The notes beneath the pieces are model-generated. The model searched no databases. It had not been told where the DNA came from and saw only the letters and a list, made by a program, of their open reading frames with translations. A DNA stretch of 15,759 nucleotides, taken from Sporomusa sp. (GTDB taxonomy: Bacteria > Bacillota_C > Negativicutes > Sporomusales > Sporomusaceae). This document shows positions 1-6,170 of the stretch, one piece after another; within the stretch, counting starts at the first letter, position 1; each line of letters opens with the position of its first letter. Both the position numbers and the translations under genes were made by a program. The stretch is from positions 1-15,759 of the forward strand of contig JAQSXM010000025.1 of the NCBI GenBank assembly GCA_029256645.1. Reading direction: 5' to 3'.

Positions 1-68
1 TGGCTGAAGTGATTTGCCGTATTGCCGGGGTTAAGCCTGAGGATGTTACAGTTAGCGCTAAACCTTAA
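1..68 (+). CDS. spoIIIAH: C-terminal end of a probable SpoIIIAH stage III sporulation protein (partial)
   Basis: Only the last 21 codons are present (frame starting at base 3), ending AEVICRIAGVKPEDVTVSAKP and TAA at 66-68. The pattern of a short helix, then GVKPEDVTV and a stop, resembles the end of SpoIIIAH, the mother-cell protein that pairs with SpoIIQ across the engulfed forespore membranes. SpoIIIAH lies upstream of the asp23/nusB genes in many spore formers, so position supports the call. The end does not resemble AccC or AccB, the other genes expected here. Too little sequence remains for certainty; the identification rests on context plus a short match. Confidence 0.5.
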   Translation, partial: AEVICRIAGVKPEDVTVSAKP

Positions 69-70
69 GT

Positions 71-97
71 GGAGCTCAGTGGCTCCTCTTATTTTTT
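71..97 (+). terminator. Intrinsic terminator after the upstream sporulation gene
   Basis: GGAGC (71-75) pairs with GCTCC (82-86) around a 6-nt loop, followed by a T-rich tail TCTTATTTTTT (87-97). It starts 3 nt after the stop codon. The stem is only 5 bp, so the strength is modest, but it separates the upstream gene from the promoter at 106-134. Confidence 0.6.
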
Positions 98-105
98 CAC
101 CTAAA

Positions 106-134
106 TTGTAAAATTGGAAAAAGCTTGGTATAAT
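106..134 (+). promoter_or_regulatory. Sigma-A-type promoter for the asp23-amaP-nusB group
   Basis: TTGTAA (106-111) and a perfect TATAAT (129-134) are separated by 17 bp. Transcription would start near 141, leaving a leader of about 60 nt before the asp23-family start at 202. It lies directly downstream of a terminator and upstream of a run of co-directional genes. Confidence 0.65.
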
Positions 135-201
135 AATAAGGTTATAAGATATCTGACTGTGTAATAGATTGTAGTAGCTAAAGATTTTGGGGAGGGTTGG
201 A

Positions 202-603
202 ATGGAAAAGAGAGAGCGAATGGAAAAGACTGAGCATAATGATGTTGGTTCTATTAGGATCGCTGATGAAGTTGTTGGCATAATCGCCGGGCTTGCGGCA
301 ACCGAAGTTACCGGCGTTGCTGGGATGAGTGCTGGTTTAGTTGGTGGCATCGCAGAAATGCTGGGCAAAAAAAATCTCTCCAAAGGGGTTAAGGTTGAGG
401 TTGGCGAACGCGAAGCGGCTGTAGATCTATATATCATTGTTGAATATGGCGTACGTATCCCCGATGTCGCGCTAAGAGTCCAGGAAAACGTTAAACGGGG
501 GATTGAATCTATGACAGGCCTTGATGTTGTCGAAGTTAATATTCATGTTCAAGGTGTAGGATTTGCTCCAGAAGGTAAAGAAGAAGATATTAGGGTAAGA
601 TAA
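202..603 (+). CDS. Asp23/Gls24 family envelope stress response protein (YqhY-like)
   Basis: This 133-residue soluble protein belongs to the Asp23/Gls24 (DUF322) family. Family members are small, abundant cytosolic proteins, some of which associate with the membrane through AmaP and are linked to envelope stress or lipid-synthesis homeostasis. The core IRIADEVVGIIAGLAATEV...GV...SAG (about residues 18-45) and the following beta-rich part, with VDLYIIVEYGVRIPDVA and a NIHVQGV motif near the C-terminus, are typical. I chose ATG 202 because GGGGAGG (189-195) lies 6 nt upstream; a TTG at 187 in the same frame overlaps that ribosome site. It is the first gene of a set with an AmaP-like and a DUF2273 gene, which suggests one membrane-associated complex. 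The exact molecular role of the family is unresolved. Confidence 0.88.
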   Translation: MEKRERMEKTEHNDVGSIRIADEVVGIIAGLAATEVTGVAGMSAGLVGGIAEMLGKKNLSKGVKVEVGEREAAVDLYIIVEYGVRIPDVALRVQENVKRGIESMTGLDVVEVNIHVQGVGFAPEGKEEDIRVR

Positions 604-632
604 TTGGGAGAGGCCAAAGAAAGGAGATTGCT

Positions 633-1172
633 ATGGGGATCATTGACCGCATTATCCTATCTATTTACACATTTTTATTGGCTTTTTTATCATTCGCTGC
701 TATTCTCCTGTCTTTACGCCTTATTCCGTTGGAATTGGCGTGGACAAGCATTGCACACATGTATGGTCAATGGGAAGCTTCGCTGGTTGGAGCGGTGTTT
801 TTTCTGGTAAGCATCAGACTGCTTTTGGCTGGCCTTCGCTCCCGTAAAGCCAAAGATACCATTGTTCATCATAATGAAATAGGAGATGTACATATTTCAC
901 TTGACGCAGTGGAGAATCTGGTGGAGAAGATGGTACGACATATTCGCGGTGTACGTGGAATCAAGGTAAAGGTGGCGTTAGCCACTCAGGGAATTACAGT
1001 GAAGATTAAAGCGGTAGTTAGCCCGGAGAGTCATGTACCGACTGTGGCTGGTGAAATTCAAAAGCGTGTTCATGAGTATATAAAAAATACTGTAGGTATC
1101 GACCTGGCTGATGTTCAGGTTACCGTAGAAAACATCAGCAATGATTTTAAAGCTAAACAGCGTGTTGAATAG
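633..1172 (+). CDS. amaP: AmaP: alkaline shock response membrane anchor protein
   Basis: The 179-residue protein has two N-terminal membrane segments (about 6-30 and 50-68) followed by a cytosolic Asp23-like domain (about 80-179, with GDVHISLDAVENLVEKMVRHIRGV and a C-terminal DVQVTVENI). This two-TM plus DUF322 layout is that of AmaP, which anchors Asp23 at the membrane in Staphylococcus aureus. AAAGGAG (620-626) precedes ATG 633 at good spacing. It follows the soluble Asp23 paralogue by 29 nt and precedes the DUF2273 gene by a few nt, so all three are probably co-transcribed and physically associated. Assignment by architecture and context is solid; physiological function in this organism is inferred. 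Confidence 0.85.
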   Translation: MGIIDRIILSIYTFLLAFLSFAAILLSLRLIPLELAWTSIAHMYGQWEASLVGAVFFLVSIRLLLAGLRSRKAKDTIVHHNEIGDVHISLDAVENLVEKMVRHIRGVRGIKVKVALATQGITVKIKAVVSPESHVPTVAGEIQKRVHEYIKNTVGIDLADVQVTVENISNDFKAKQRVE

Positions 1173-1183
1173 GGGTGACAGAA

Positions 1184-1411
1184 TTGAATTCCAAACTACT
1201 GGAGGAAATCTGGCAGCACCATAGCGGTAAACTTCTTGGGGTGCTCTTTGGCTTTATGTTTGGCATCCTTGTCATAACTTTTGGGTTTTTCCGTACACTA
1301 TTTGTAGTTTTATGCGTTATTGCCGGTTATGTAGTGGGTAAACGTATTGACCAAAAAGAAGATATTATGGAAATATTGGATAAGCTTCTACCTCCTGGTT
1401 ACAACCGGTAG
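1184..1411 (+). CDS. DUF2273 family small membrane protein
   Basis: This small protein (75 residues from TTG 1184) has two hydrophobic segments (about 17-35 and 37-52), separated by a short turn containing FFRT, and a charged C-terminal tail. That matches DUF2273 proteins, which accompany Asp23/AmaP genes in Firmicutes and probably take part in the same membrane assembly. The start is TTG 1184 in my reading, because AGGGGTGA (1171-1178) sits 5 nt upstream; the in-frame GTG at 1175 is part of that ribosome site. The 3' end of the gene forms the left arm of a hairpin that extends past the stop codon. Confidence 0.8.
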   Translation: MNSKLLEEIWQHHSGKLLGVLFGFMFGILVITFGFFRTLFVVLCVIAGYVVGKRIDQKEDIMEILDKLLPPGYNR

Positions 1412-1419
1412 GAGCTTTT
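1382..1419 (+). terminator. Hairpin overlapping the DUF2273 stop codon, possible weak terminator or attenuator before nusB
   Basis: AAGCTTCTACC (1382-1392) pairs with GGTAGGAGCTT (1407-1417), an 11-bp stem with one G-U pair, followed by only a short T run (TTTT, 1416-1419, partly within the stem). The left arm is inside the DUF2273 coding region and the right arm covers its stop codon. The short T tract argues for partial termination or mRNA processing rather than full termination; nusB starts 15 nt later with no obvious promoter of its own. Confidence 0.45.
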
Positions 1420-1434
1420 AGAAAGAGGGAAATT

Positions 1435-1851
1435 ATGAGCCGTAGAAAGGCCCGCGAGATGGCTGTACAAGCATTATTTCAATTGGATTTTAACGCAGGT
1501 GTTAGTAATGACGAAGCACTCAATGCTGTATTTAGTGAGCGTGAAGACATTAATGAGAATACCAAACTCTATGCTAAGTCATTGGTTGAAGGAACATATA
1601 ACAATTTAGCTGCTATTGATGATTATATATCAGAGTTGTCACGGGAATGGAAAATTGAACGCATGGCAGGTGTTGACCGTAATATAGCCCGGATGGCCAT
1701 TTACGAAATGAAATATAGTAATGAGCGATTACAGCCAGGTGTCGCTATTAATGAAGCTGTTGAACTGGCAAAAACTTTTGGTACTGAGGATTCAAGCCGA
1801 TTTATTAACGGAATTCTGGGGTCAATAGTAAAGAACAACGGACTGTCATGA
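1435..1851 (+). CDS. nusB: Transcription antitermination factor NusB
   Basis: NusB binds boxA RNA together with NusE (ribosomal protein S10) to keep RNA polymerase processive on rRNA operons. The 138-residue length is usual for the family. The N-terminus [19 protein letters not shown] is the typical first helix, and the C-terminal half carries the hallmark [17 protein letters not shown] and a [16 protein letters not shown]...FINGILGSI stretch. GAGGG (1425-1429) precedes ATG 1435. The stop codon overlaps the next start (ATGA, 1848-1851), indicating translational coupling with the TsaD-like gene. The position after the asp23 cluster and before xseA is conserved in Firmicutes. Confidence 0.95.
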   Translation: MSRRKAREMAVQALFQLDFNAGVSNDEALNAVFSEREDINENTKLYAKSLVEGTYNNLAAIDDYISELSREWKIERMAGVDRNIARMAIYEMKYSNERLQPGVAINEAVELAKTFGTEDSSRFINGILGSIVKNNGLS

Positions 1852-2822
1852 ACTATTCGTTGGGAATAGATACTAGTTGTTATACAACCTCAGTAGCGAT
1901 ATTGAATGAGCTGGGGCAGCTAGTAGCCGATTGCCGGAGAATTTTGAGGGTCAAAAACGGTGGCCGAGGGCTTCAGCAATCGGAAATGGTGTTTCAGCAT
2001 ACACGGAACATGCCTGAACTATTTGCTGAGGCATGTTGTAATTTTCCCAGGCCAGTATCATTTAAAACCATAGCTGTTTCAGCTTTTCCCCGGCCATTGC
2101 CTGATTCCTATATGCCGGCATTTTTGGTGGGGGAAGGTTATGCTAAGGTGCTGGCGTTGACTCATAATGTGCCGCTCTATCGCATTAGTCATCAAGAAAA
2201 TCATATTTTGGCGGGAATTTGGTCAGCAGGTGGTCCTAAGTCAGCGAATTTTCTTGCTGTTCATTTGTCTGGCGGTACAACTGAAATTGTGAAAGTGTCA
2301 GCTGATGCAAACAAAGCGGATTCAAGTAGATTGTCGACGGAGATCATTGGTCGTAGCCAGGATATTCATGCCGGGCAGCTAATCGATCGTATTGGGGTTC
2401 TGCTGGGGTTATCTTTTCCTGCTGGCCCTCAACTGGAAGCTCTTGCTGCGCTATATCGTGACCAAGCTGTAAAAATACCGGTAAGTATCCGGGAAGCAAC
2501 TGTTAGTTTTACTGGACCGGAGACCCATGTTCGCAAGCTTATTGCCCAGGGTACTGACAGGGGGGCAATTGCTGCAGGTGTGGAACTTTGTATTGCCAAA
2601 GCGGTAACGGCTATGATCAACCATACGATTATAAATACTGGTCTTACTGAGGTATTGCTGGTGGGCGGGGTAATGGCAAACCAATTTATTAGGAATTACC
2701 TGTTAGAGCACCTGGAACATACGGGTGTGGCCAGGCTGTACTTCCCTGACAATATCTATAGCCCGGATAATGCAACAGGTGCTGCCTATTTTGCGCTAAA
2801 CTCTGGATACGCGCTCCTATAA
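1848..2822 (+). CDS. Divergent TsaD/Kae1-family (peptidase M22-like) paralogue
   Basis: The 324-residue protein has the ASKHA fold signature of the TsaD/Kae1 family: an N-terminal [14 protein letters not shown], a metal-type HxxxH motif (HQENH, 115-119), a phosphate loop SGGTTE (141-146), and the C-terminal [11 protein letters not shown] (272-282) and DNATGAA (307-313). The strongly conserved TsaD segment around DDAxGEAFDK is replaced by [12 protein letters not shown] (172-183), and SGGHT is SGGTT, so it is unlikely to be the tRNA t6A synthesis enzyme itself. Similar genes, usually annotated as O-sialoglycoprotein endopeptidase, sit between nusB and xseA in various clostridia, where Bacillus has folD. 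It overlaps nusB by 4 nt. Real substrate and function are unknown; the peptidase name is historical. Confidence 0.75.
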   Translation: MNYSLGIDTSCYTTSVAILNELGQLVADCRRILRVKNGGRGLQQSEMVFQHTRNMPELFAEACCNFPRPVSFKTIAVSAFPRPLPDSYMPAFLVGEGYAKVLALTHNVPLYRISHQENHILAGIWSAGGPKSANFLAVHLSGGTTEIVKVSADANKADSSRLSTEIIGRSQDIHAGQLIDRIGVLLGLSFPAGPQLEALAALYRDQAVKIPVSIREATVSFTGPETHVRKLIAQGTDRGAIAAGVELCIAKAVTAMINHTIINTGLTEVLLVGGVMANQFIRNYLLEHLEHTGVARLYFPDNIYSPDNATGAAYFALNSGYALL

Positions 2823-2829
2823 TTCACCA

Positions 2830-2857
2830 TTGCAGACTCCTTTGCATATGATACATA
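2830..2857 (+). promoter_or_regulatory. Possible promoter for the 45-codon gene
   Basis: TTGCAG (2830-2835), 16 bp, then TACATA (2852-2857) preceded by TGA, giving an extended -10 pattern. The match is moderate, but it lies 25 bp before the start of a small gene that has a strong ribosome site and its own terminator. Confidence 0.3.
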
Positions 2858-2882
2858 AACTCGTATGCCGGGAGGTGACACC

Positions 2883-3020
2883 ATGGTACCCTATATTCTA
2901 GCAGGTGCAGTCATTGGATCAGTTGTTGGGCATCTTATTCCGCCCGGATATTTTTTCTGGTTTGTGGTGGGAGGGGTGAGCGGATATTTGACGCAACGCT
3001 ATTTCGGTTCCCGATTTTAG
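2883..3020 (+). CDS. 45-residue glycine-rich membrane protein, unrecognised
   Basis: ATG 2883 opens a 45-codon frame ending TAG 3018-3020. A near-perfect ribosome site, GGAGGTGA (2871-2878), lies 4 nt upstream, which is strong evidence that it is translated. The protein begins MVPYILAGAVIGSVVGHLI and continues with IPPGYFFWFVVGGVSGYL, so it has two short hydrophobic segments rich in small residues (GxxxG-like spacing) separated by a PPG turn, and a basic C-terminus with RYFGSRF. This looks like a helical-hairpin membrane peptide, in layout similar to the DUF2273 protein upstream, but I do not recognise a family. It occupies its own short unit between the TsaD paralogue and an intrinsic terminator. 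No function can be assigned. Confidence 0.7.
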   Translation: MVPYILAGAVIGSVVGHLIPPGYFFWFVVGGVSGYLTQRYFGSRF

Positions 3021-3038
3021 ATGCATAATAATCTTTAC

Positions 3039-3062
3039 CCAGACTTATGTCTGGTTTTTTTT
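3039..3062 (+). terminator. Strong intrinsic terminator after the 45-codon gene
   Basis: CCAGAC (3039-3044) pairs with GTCTGG (3049-3054) around the loop TTAT, followed by eight T residues (3055-3062). It ends the nusB/TsaD-like/small-gene unit and isolates xseA transcription. Confidence 0.85.
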
Positions 3063-3088
3063 GCATTTATAGGTTATTATTATAAAAT
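3061..3088 (+). promoter_or_regulatory. Possible sigma-A promoter for xseA
   Basis: TTGCAT (3061-3066), 16 bp, TAAAAT (3083-3088). The -35 overlaps the end of the preceding T tract. A promoter is expected somewhere here because a terminator closes the previous unit. Start of transcription near 3095 would place the hairpin at 3108-3184 at the very 5' end of the mRNA. Confidence 0.35.
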
Positions 3089-3107
3089 AAGACTTAGAAT
3101 CAGGTTG

Positions 3108-3215
3108 GTTGTTACCCAGCCGCTTTAATCTCCCAGCATAGATGTTAGGGAGGTCTTAGAGCGGCTTAATCATCAGATAACAACGTAATAATAAAGGATT
3201 CGACCGGTTTGAATC
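3108..3215 (+). promoter_or_regulatory. Structured leader upstream of xseA: three-tier hairpin plus a small second hairpin
   Basis: Three nested pairings share one axis: GTTGTTA (3108-3114) with TAACAAC (3178-3184); AGCCGCTTTAA (3118-3128) with TTAGAGCGGCT (3156-3166), 11 bp with one G-U; and CTCCC (3130-3134) with GGGAG (3148-3152) closing a 13-nt loop. A second hairpin, GATTC (3197-3201) with GAATC (3211-3215), follows. There is no T tract after the large stem, so it is not a plain terminator. It fits a structured 5' leader, a small RNA, or a palindromic intergenic repeat. I do not recognise a known riboswitch or T-box. The GGGAG in the apical stem resembles a ribosome site but no good start follows it. 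Confidence 0.55.
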
Positions 3216-3249
3216 AAAAATATGATGTGAATAAATCAGGTGAATGAAT

Positions 3250-4461
3250 ATGAGCAGCATATATACCGTCAGTGATCTTACTAAATATATTAAAGGGATG
3301 TTTGACAAAGACTCTAAACTAGTGTCAGTTGCTATTAAGGGCGAGTTATCAAATTTTAAATTACACTATTCAGGTCACTGCTATTTTACGCTTAAGGATG
3401 CCGGCTCTCAAATAAAAGGGGTTATGTTTAAAAGCCGGGCGCAATTTTTAAAATTTGAACCACGCGATGGGCTTAAAGTAATCGCATTTGGTCAGGTGAC
3501 AGTATTCGAGAGGGATGGGCAATATCAGCTTTACGCCGACCAGTTAATACCAGATGGCTTAGGGGAACTAAGTATTGCTTTCAACCAACTTAAAGAAAAA
3601 TTGGCAACAGAAGGACTGTTTGATGAAAGCCGTAAACAACCGCTTAAACTTTTGCCCAAAGCGGTTGGGATTATAACCTCACCAACCGGGGCGGCACTAA
3701 GAGATATTATTACAGTTGCCAAACGGCGCCACCCCGGTATGCAACTTATTCTGTATCCGGTTCAAGTACAGGGACTGGAGGCCCCGGGGCAGATTGTACA
3801 GGCTATTCGTGCGTTTAACAGCCTTGGTAATGTAGATGTTATTATTGCTGGCCGGGGTGGCGGCTCAATCGAAGAGTTGTGGGCCTTTAATAATGAGATG
3901 GTAGTGCGTGCTATAGCTGAATCCAGCATCCCAATTGTATCAGCGGTGGGTCATCAAACAGATTATACATTAGCAGACTTTGCAGCAGATCGTCGGGCTG
4001 CAACACCTTCACAAGCTGCCGAGCTTGTTGTCCCAGATGTTTATGAATTAAAGCGGTACATTAATACACTGCAAACTATGTTGGAAAGTAATACGCGGTC
4101 TTACCTTAAAGAGCGGCGGCAAGTTCTTCGGCAGCTTCGTGATAATAAAGTATTTATTCAGCCGGAAAAGCTTTTTGCCGACAAAAAGCAACTGACAGAT
4201 CTATATGTCGAACGCTTGGGACAAGCGGTGCAAAAAGCGATTTCTTCTAAACAGCATGCTTTTAAAATACTTACAGAAAAACTCTCCATACTTAATCCAC
4301 TTGATGTATTGGCAAGAGGATACTGTCTGGCTCGCACACCTGAGGGAGAAGTTATAACCAAGGCCATTCAGGTAACGCCAGGGCAGTCGTTGGAGATTAT
4401 TTTAAGCCAAGGACGACTGGATGTTGATGTTGTTAAGGTAAGGGAGGACAAAAATGGCTAA
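3250..4461 (+). CDS. xseA: Exodeoxyribonuclease VII large subunit
   Basis: XseA is the catalytic subunit of exonuclease VII, which degrades single-stranded DNA from both ends and acts in repair and recombination together with XseB. The N-terminal OB-fold (about 1-100, with IKGELSNFKLHYSGHCYFTLKD) is followed by the nuclease domain with IGIITSPTGAALRDI, GRGGGSIEELW (from about residue 201) and GHQTDYTLADFAADRRAATPSQAAE, then a coiled-coil-prone C-terminal region and the terminal DVLARGYCL segment. The usual GHETD reads GHQTD here, and RAPTPS reads RAATPS; the His and Asp are kept. I prefer ATG 3250 over ATG 3244 because AGGTGA (3238-3243) abuts 3244 but is 6 nt from 3250; length is then 403. 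The end overlaps xseB by 8 nt. Confidence 0.93.
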   Translation: MSSIYTVSDLTKYIKGMFDKDSKLVSVAIKGELSNFKLHYSGHCYFTLKDAGSQIKGVMFKSRAQFLKFEPRDGLKVIAFGQVTVFERDGQYQLYADQLIPDGLGELSIAFNQLKEKLATEGLFDESRKQPLKLLPKAVGIITSPTGAALRDIITVAKRRHPGMQLILYPVQVQGLEAPGQIVQAIRAFNSLGNVDVIIAGRGGGSIEELWAFNNEMVVRAIAESSIPIVSAVGHQTDYTLADFAADRRAATPSQAAELVVPDVYELKRYINTLQTMLESNTRSYLKERRQVLRQLRDNKVFIQPEKLFADKKQLTDLYVERLGQAVQKAISSKQHAFKILTEKLSILNPLDVLARGYCLARTPEGEVITKAIQVTPGQSLEIILSQGRLDVDVVKVREDKNG

Positions 4462-4711
4462 TAAAGCAAATAATAAGCAAAACAATGTATGTTTTGAGGA
4501 TGCTCTTGGCAAATTAGAAGTAATTGTAAAACAGCTAGAAGCCGGTGAATTACCGCTGGAAGAAGCATTAGATAGATTTGGCGAGGGCATCTCTTTTGCC
4601 AAACTTTGTTTTGAACGTCTCAATGCTGCCGAAGCCCAAGTGGATAAAATTTTGCAGCAGGAACAGGGACGTCTGGTTGAAAAACCGCTTAATCTGGTGG
4701 AGGCTGATTGA
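4454..4711 (+). CDS. xseB: Exodeoxyribonuclease VII small subunit
   Basis: XseB binds the long C-terminal helices of XseA to form active exonuclease VII. The 85-residue protein contains the family pattern FEDALGKLEVIVKQLEAGELPLEEALDRFGEGI (about 14-46), two antiparallel helices. GGGAGG (4442-4447) lies inside the xseA end, 6 nt before ATG 4454, and the genes overlap, consistent with coupled translation of the two subunits. Residues after about 75 diverge, as is usual. Confidence 0.93.
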   Translation: MANKANNKQNNVCFEDALGKLEVIVKQLEAGELPLEEALDRFGEGISFAKLCFERLNAAEAQVDKILQQEQGRLVEKPLNLVEAD

Positions 4712-5607
4712 CTGCTATGATAGAACAATATTCACTAGGTCATTATTGCCGGCATAAAGTCAATTTAATTGATAATGCTCTTGCACAATACACGCCCGCC
4801 GATGCCTATCCACCTATAATCTATGATGCGATGCGTTATAGCCTGGTTGCTGGTGGTAAAAGATTACGACCGATTATGCTTATGGCTGCTGCCGATGCTG
4901 TAGGCGGCTGTGGTGCTAATTATTTGCCTGTTGCCTGTGGCTTGGAAATGATCCATACATATTCACTTATCCATGACGATTTACCAGCCATGGATAATGA
5001 TGATTACCGACGCGGTAAACTTACTAATCATAAAATATTCGGTGACGGCATGGCTATCTTAGCCGGTGATGGTTTATTGACCGCCGCATTCGGCACGATG
5101 CTGTCACAGCCAAATGTCGATTCTGCAATTTTAGTCAATGTAGTTAAAGAAATAGCTGTCGCTGCTGGCGCTTCCGGCATGGTTGGCGGCCAGGCAGTTG
5201 ATCTGGCCTCTGAAGGGCAAATTATTGATGCGAAAACCTTGAAGTTTATGCATCAGGCTAAAACCGGCGCATTATTTAAGGCCGCACTACGTGCAGGAGC
5301 CTTGTTGGCTAATGCCAGTAAGCACAAAATTGAAGCACTAACTCACTACGCTGATCATTTTGGTCTGGCTTTTCAAATTACAGATGATATTCTTGATGTA
5401 ATCGGTACTCAAGATAAGATTGGCAAGCCTGTGGGTAGTGACATGCGGAATCAGAAGGTAACCTATGTAACACTATATTCACTGGAAGGTGCCAAACAAT
5501 TAGCACAGCAAGCTGTAGATAACGCCTTAGTCAGCTTAAGCGAATTTGGGTCTGAAGCTATAATTTTGCGTGACTTAGTAGAATATTTAATCACTCGTGA
5601 GGCCTGA
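4708..5607 (+). CDS. ispA: Farnesyl diphosphate synthase (geranyltranstransferase)
   Basis: IspA condenses dimethylallyl/geranyl diphosphate with isopentenyl diphosphate to farnesyl diphosphate, feeding quinone and undecaprenyl lipid synthesis. The 299-residue protein shows GGKRLRP (49-55), the first Asp-rich motif IHDDLPAMDNDD (88-99) in the bacterial type-II form, a GQAVDL segment (161-166), and the second motif FQITDDILD (222-230) followed by KPVGSD. The start is probably TTG 4708, which overlaps the xseB stop; GGAGG (4699-4703) is 4 nt upstream. ATG 4717, three codons later, is the alternative at a less favourable 13 nt. The xseA-xseB-ispA order is widely conserved. Product length specificity is inferred from motif type. 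Confidence 0.93.
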   Translation: MTAMIEQYSLGHYCRHKVNLIDNALAQYTPADAYPPIIYDAMRYSLVAGGKRLRPIMLMAAADAVGGCGANYLPVACGLEMIHTYSLIHDDLPAMDNDDYRRGKLTNHKIFGDGMAILAGDGLLTAAFGTMLSQPNVDSAILVNVVKEIAVAAGASGMVGGQAVDLASEGQIIDAKTLKFMHQAKTGALFKAALRAGALLANASKHKIEALTHYADHFGLAFQITDDILDVIGTQDKIGKPVGSDMRNQKVTYVTLYSLEGAKQLAQQAVDNALVSLSEFGSEAIILRDLVEYLITREA

Positions 5608-5617
5608 GGTGTAAATA

Positions 5618-6076
5618 ATGTCCGAATTTATGGCGGGAATTGGGAAGAATATTATATTGATGACTGCCATTACCGCATGGTTCACGGCACAAGTTTTAAA
5701 AACAATAACATCTTACTGGCGACATGGCGCGTTTAATGCAGAACGGCTTGTTGGTGCCGGTGGTATGCCCAGTTCACATACTGCATTAGTGGTAAGTCTG
5801 GCTGTTGGTGTAGCACTTAGGGAAGGGATTGACTCCGATTTATTTGCCGTAGCCGTCGTACTGGCCGGCATCGTTATGTACGATGCTGCCGGAGTGCGCC
5901 GTGCGGCAGGAAAGCAGGCTAAAGTAATTAATAAATTAGTTCGCGAGATGCGGGTGGAACACAAGGTCCGGGATACCAGACTTAAAGAGCTATTAGGGCA
6001 TACGCCGCTTGAGGTATTGGGCGGGGCCGTTCACGGTACCCTTATTGCCTATGCGTTTTATGTATTTTATAGATGA
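5618..6076 (+). CDS. Divergent PAP2 family membrane protein (DUF212, YuiD-like)
   Basis: This 152-residue integral membrane protein matches the DUF212/YuiD family, distantly related to PAP2-type acid phosphatases. Diagnostic segments are GAGGMPSSHTALV (47-58), YDAAGVRRAAGKQA (88-101) and ELLGHTPLEVLGGAVHG (124-140), with about three to four hydrophobic segments (roughly 10-28, 53-70, 74-90, 132-150). The SSH motif echoes the PAP2 phosphatase His. TGAGGTG (5605-5611) precedes ATG 5618, and the gap to ispA is 10 nt. Sitting between ispA and dxs it may act on a polyprenyl diphosphate or similar lipid, but that is only a context-based guess; no activity is established for the family to my knowledge. 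Confidence 0.85.
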   Translation: MSEFMAGIGKNIILMTAITAWFTAQVLKTITSYWRHGAFNAERLVGAGGMPSSHTALVVSLAVGVALREGIDSDLFAVAVVLAGIVMYDAAGVRRAAGKQAKVINKLVREMRVEHKVRDTRLKELLGHTPLEVLGGAVHGTLIAYAFYVFYR

Positions 6077-6093
6077 ATGTTAGTCTTCAAATA

Positions 6094-6102
6094 TGCTATA
6101 AT
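6094..6102 (+). promoter_or_regulatory. Extended -10 promoter for dxs
   Basis: TGCTATAAT (6094-6102) is a perfect extended -10. No good -35 is seen at the expected distance (TGAATG at 6074-6079). Transcription would begin near 6109, downstream of the YuiD-like gene, giving a leader of about 60 nt before the preferred dxs start. Confidence 0.55.
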
Positions 6103-6170
6103 GTGTTTAAAAATAGACATTATCTGTAGCAACCTATATGACGTCTGTCAGGGAAAGCGGGGAAGATAGT

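Noticed and set aside
1..68. Tail of accC or accB, as in the Bacillus order
   Set aside because: The last residues do not match the ends of biotin carboxylase or biotin carrier protein; SpoIIIAH fits better.
604..810. 68-codon frame on the + strand overlapping the amaP start
   Set aside because: It is out of frame with amaP, which has a good ribosome site and family match; Trp/Leu-rich shadow translation.
3108..3215. Known riboswitch or T-box upstream of xseA
   Set aside because: The leader is too short and simple, and it has no recognisable aptamer core, specifier loop or antiterminator.
4402..4728. 108-codon open frame on the - strand over xseB
   Set aside because: It mirrors xseB, whose frame matches the family throughout; the reverse translation is low-complexity Ser/Leu-rich.
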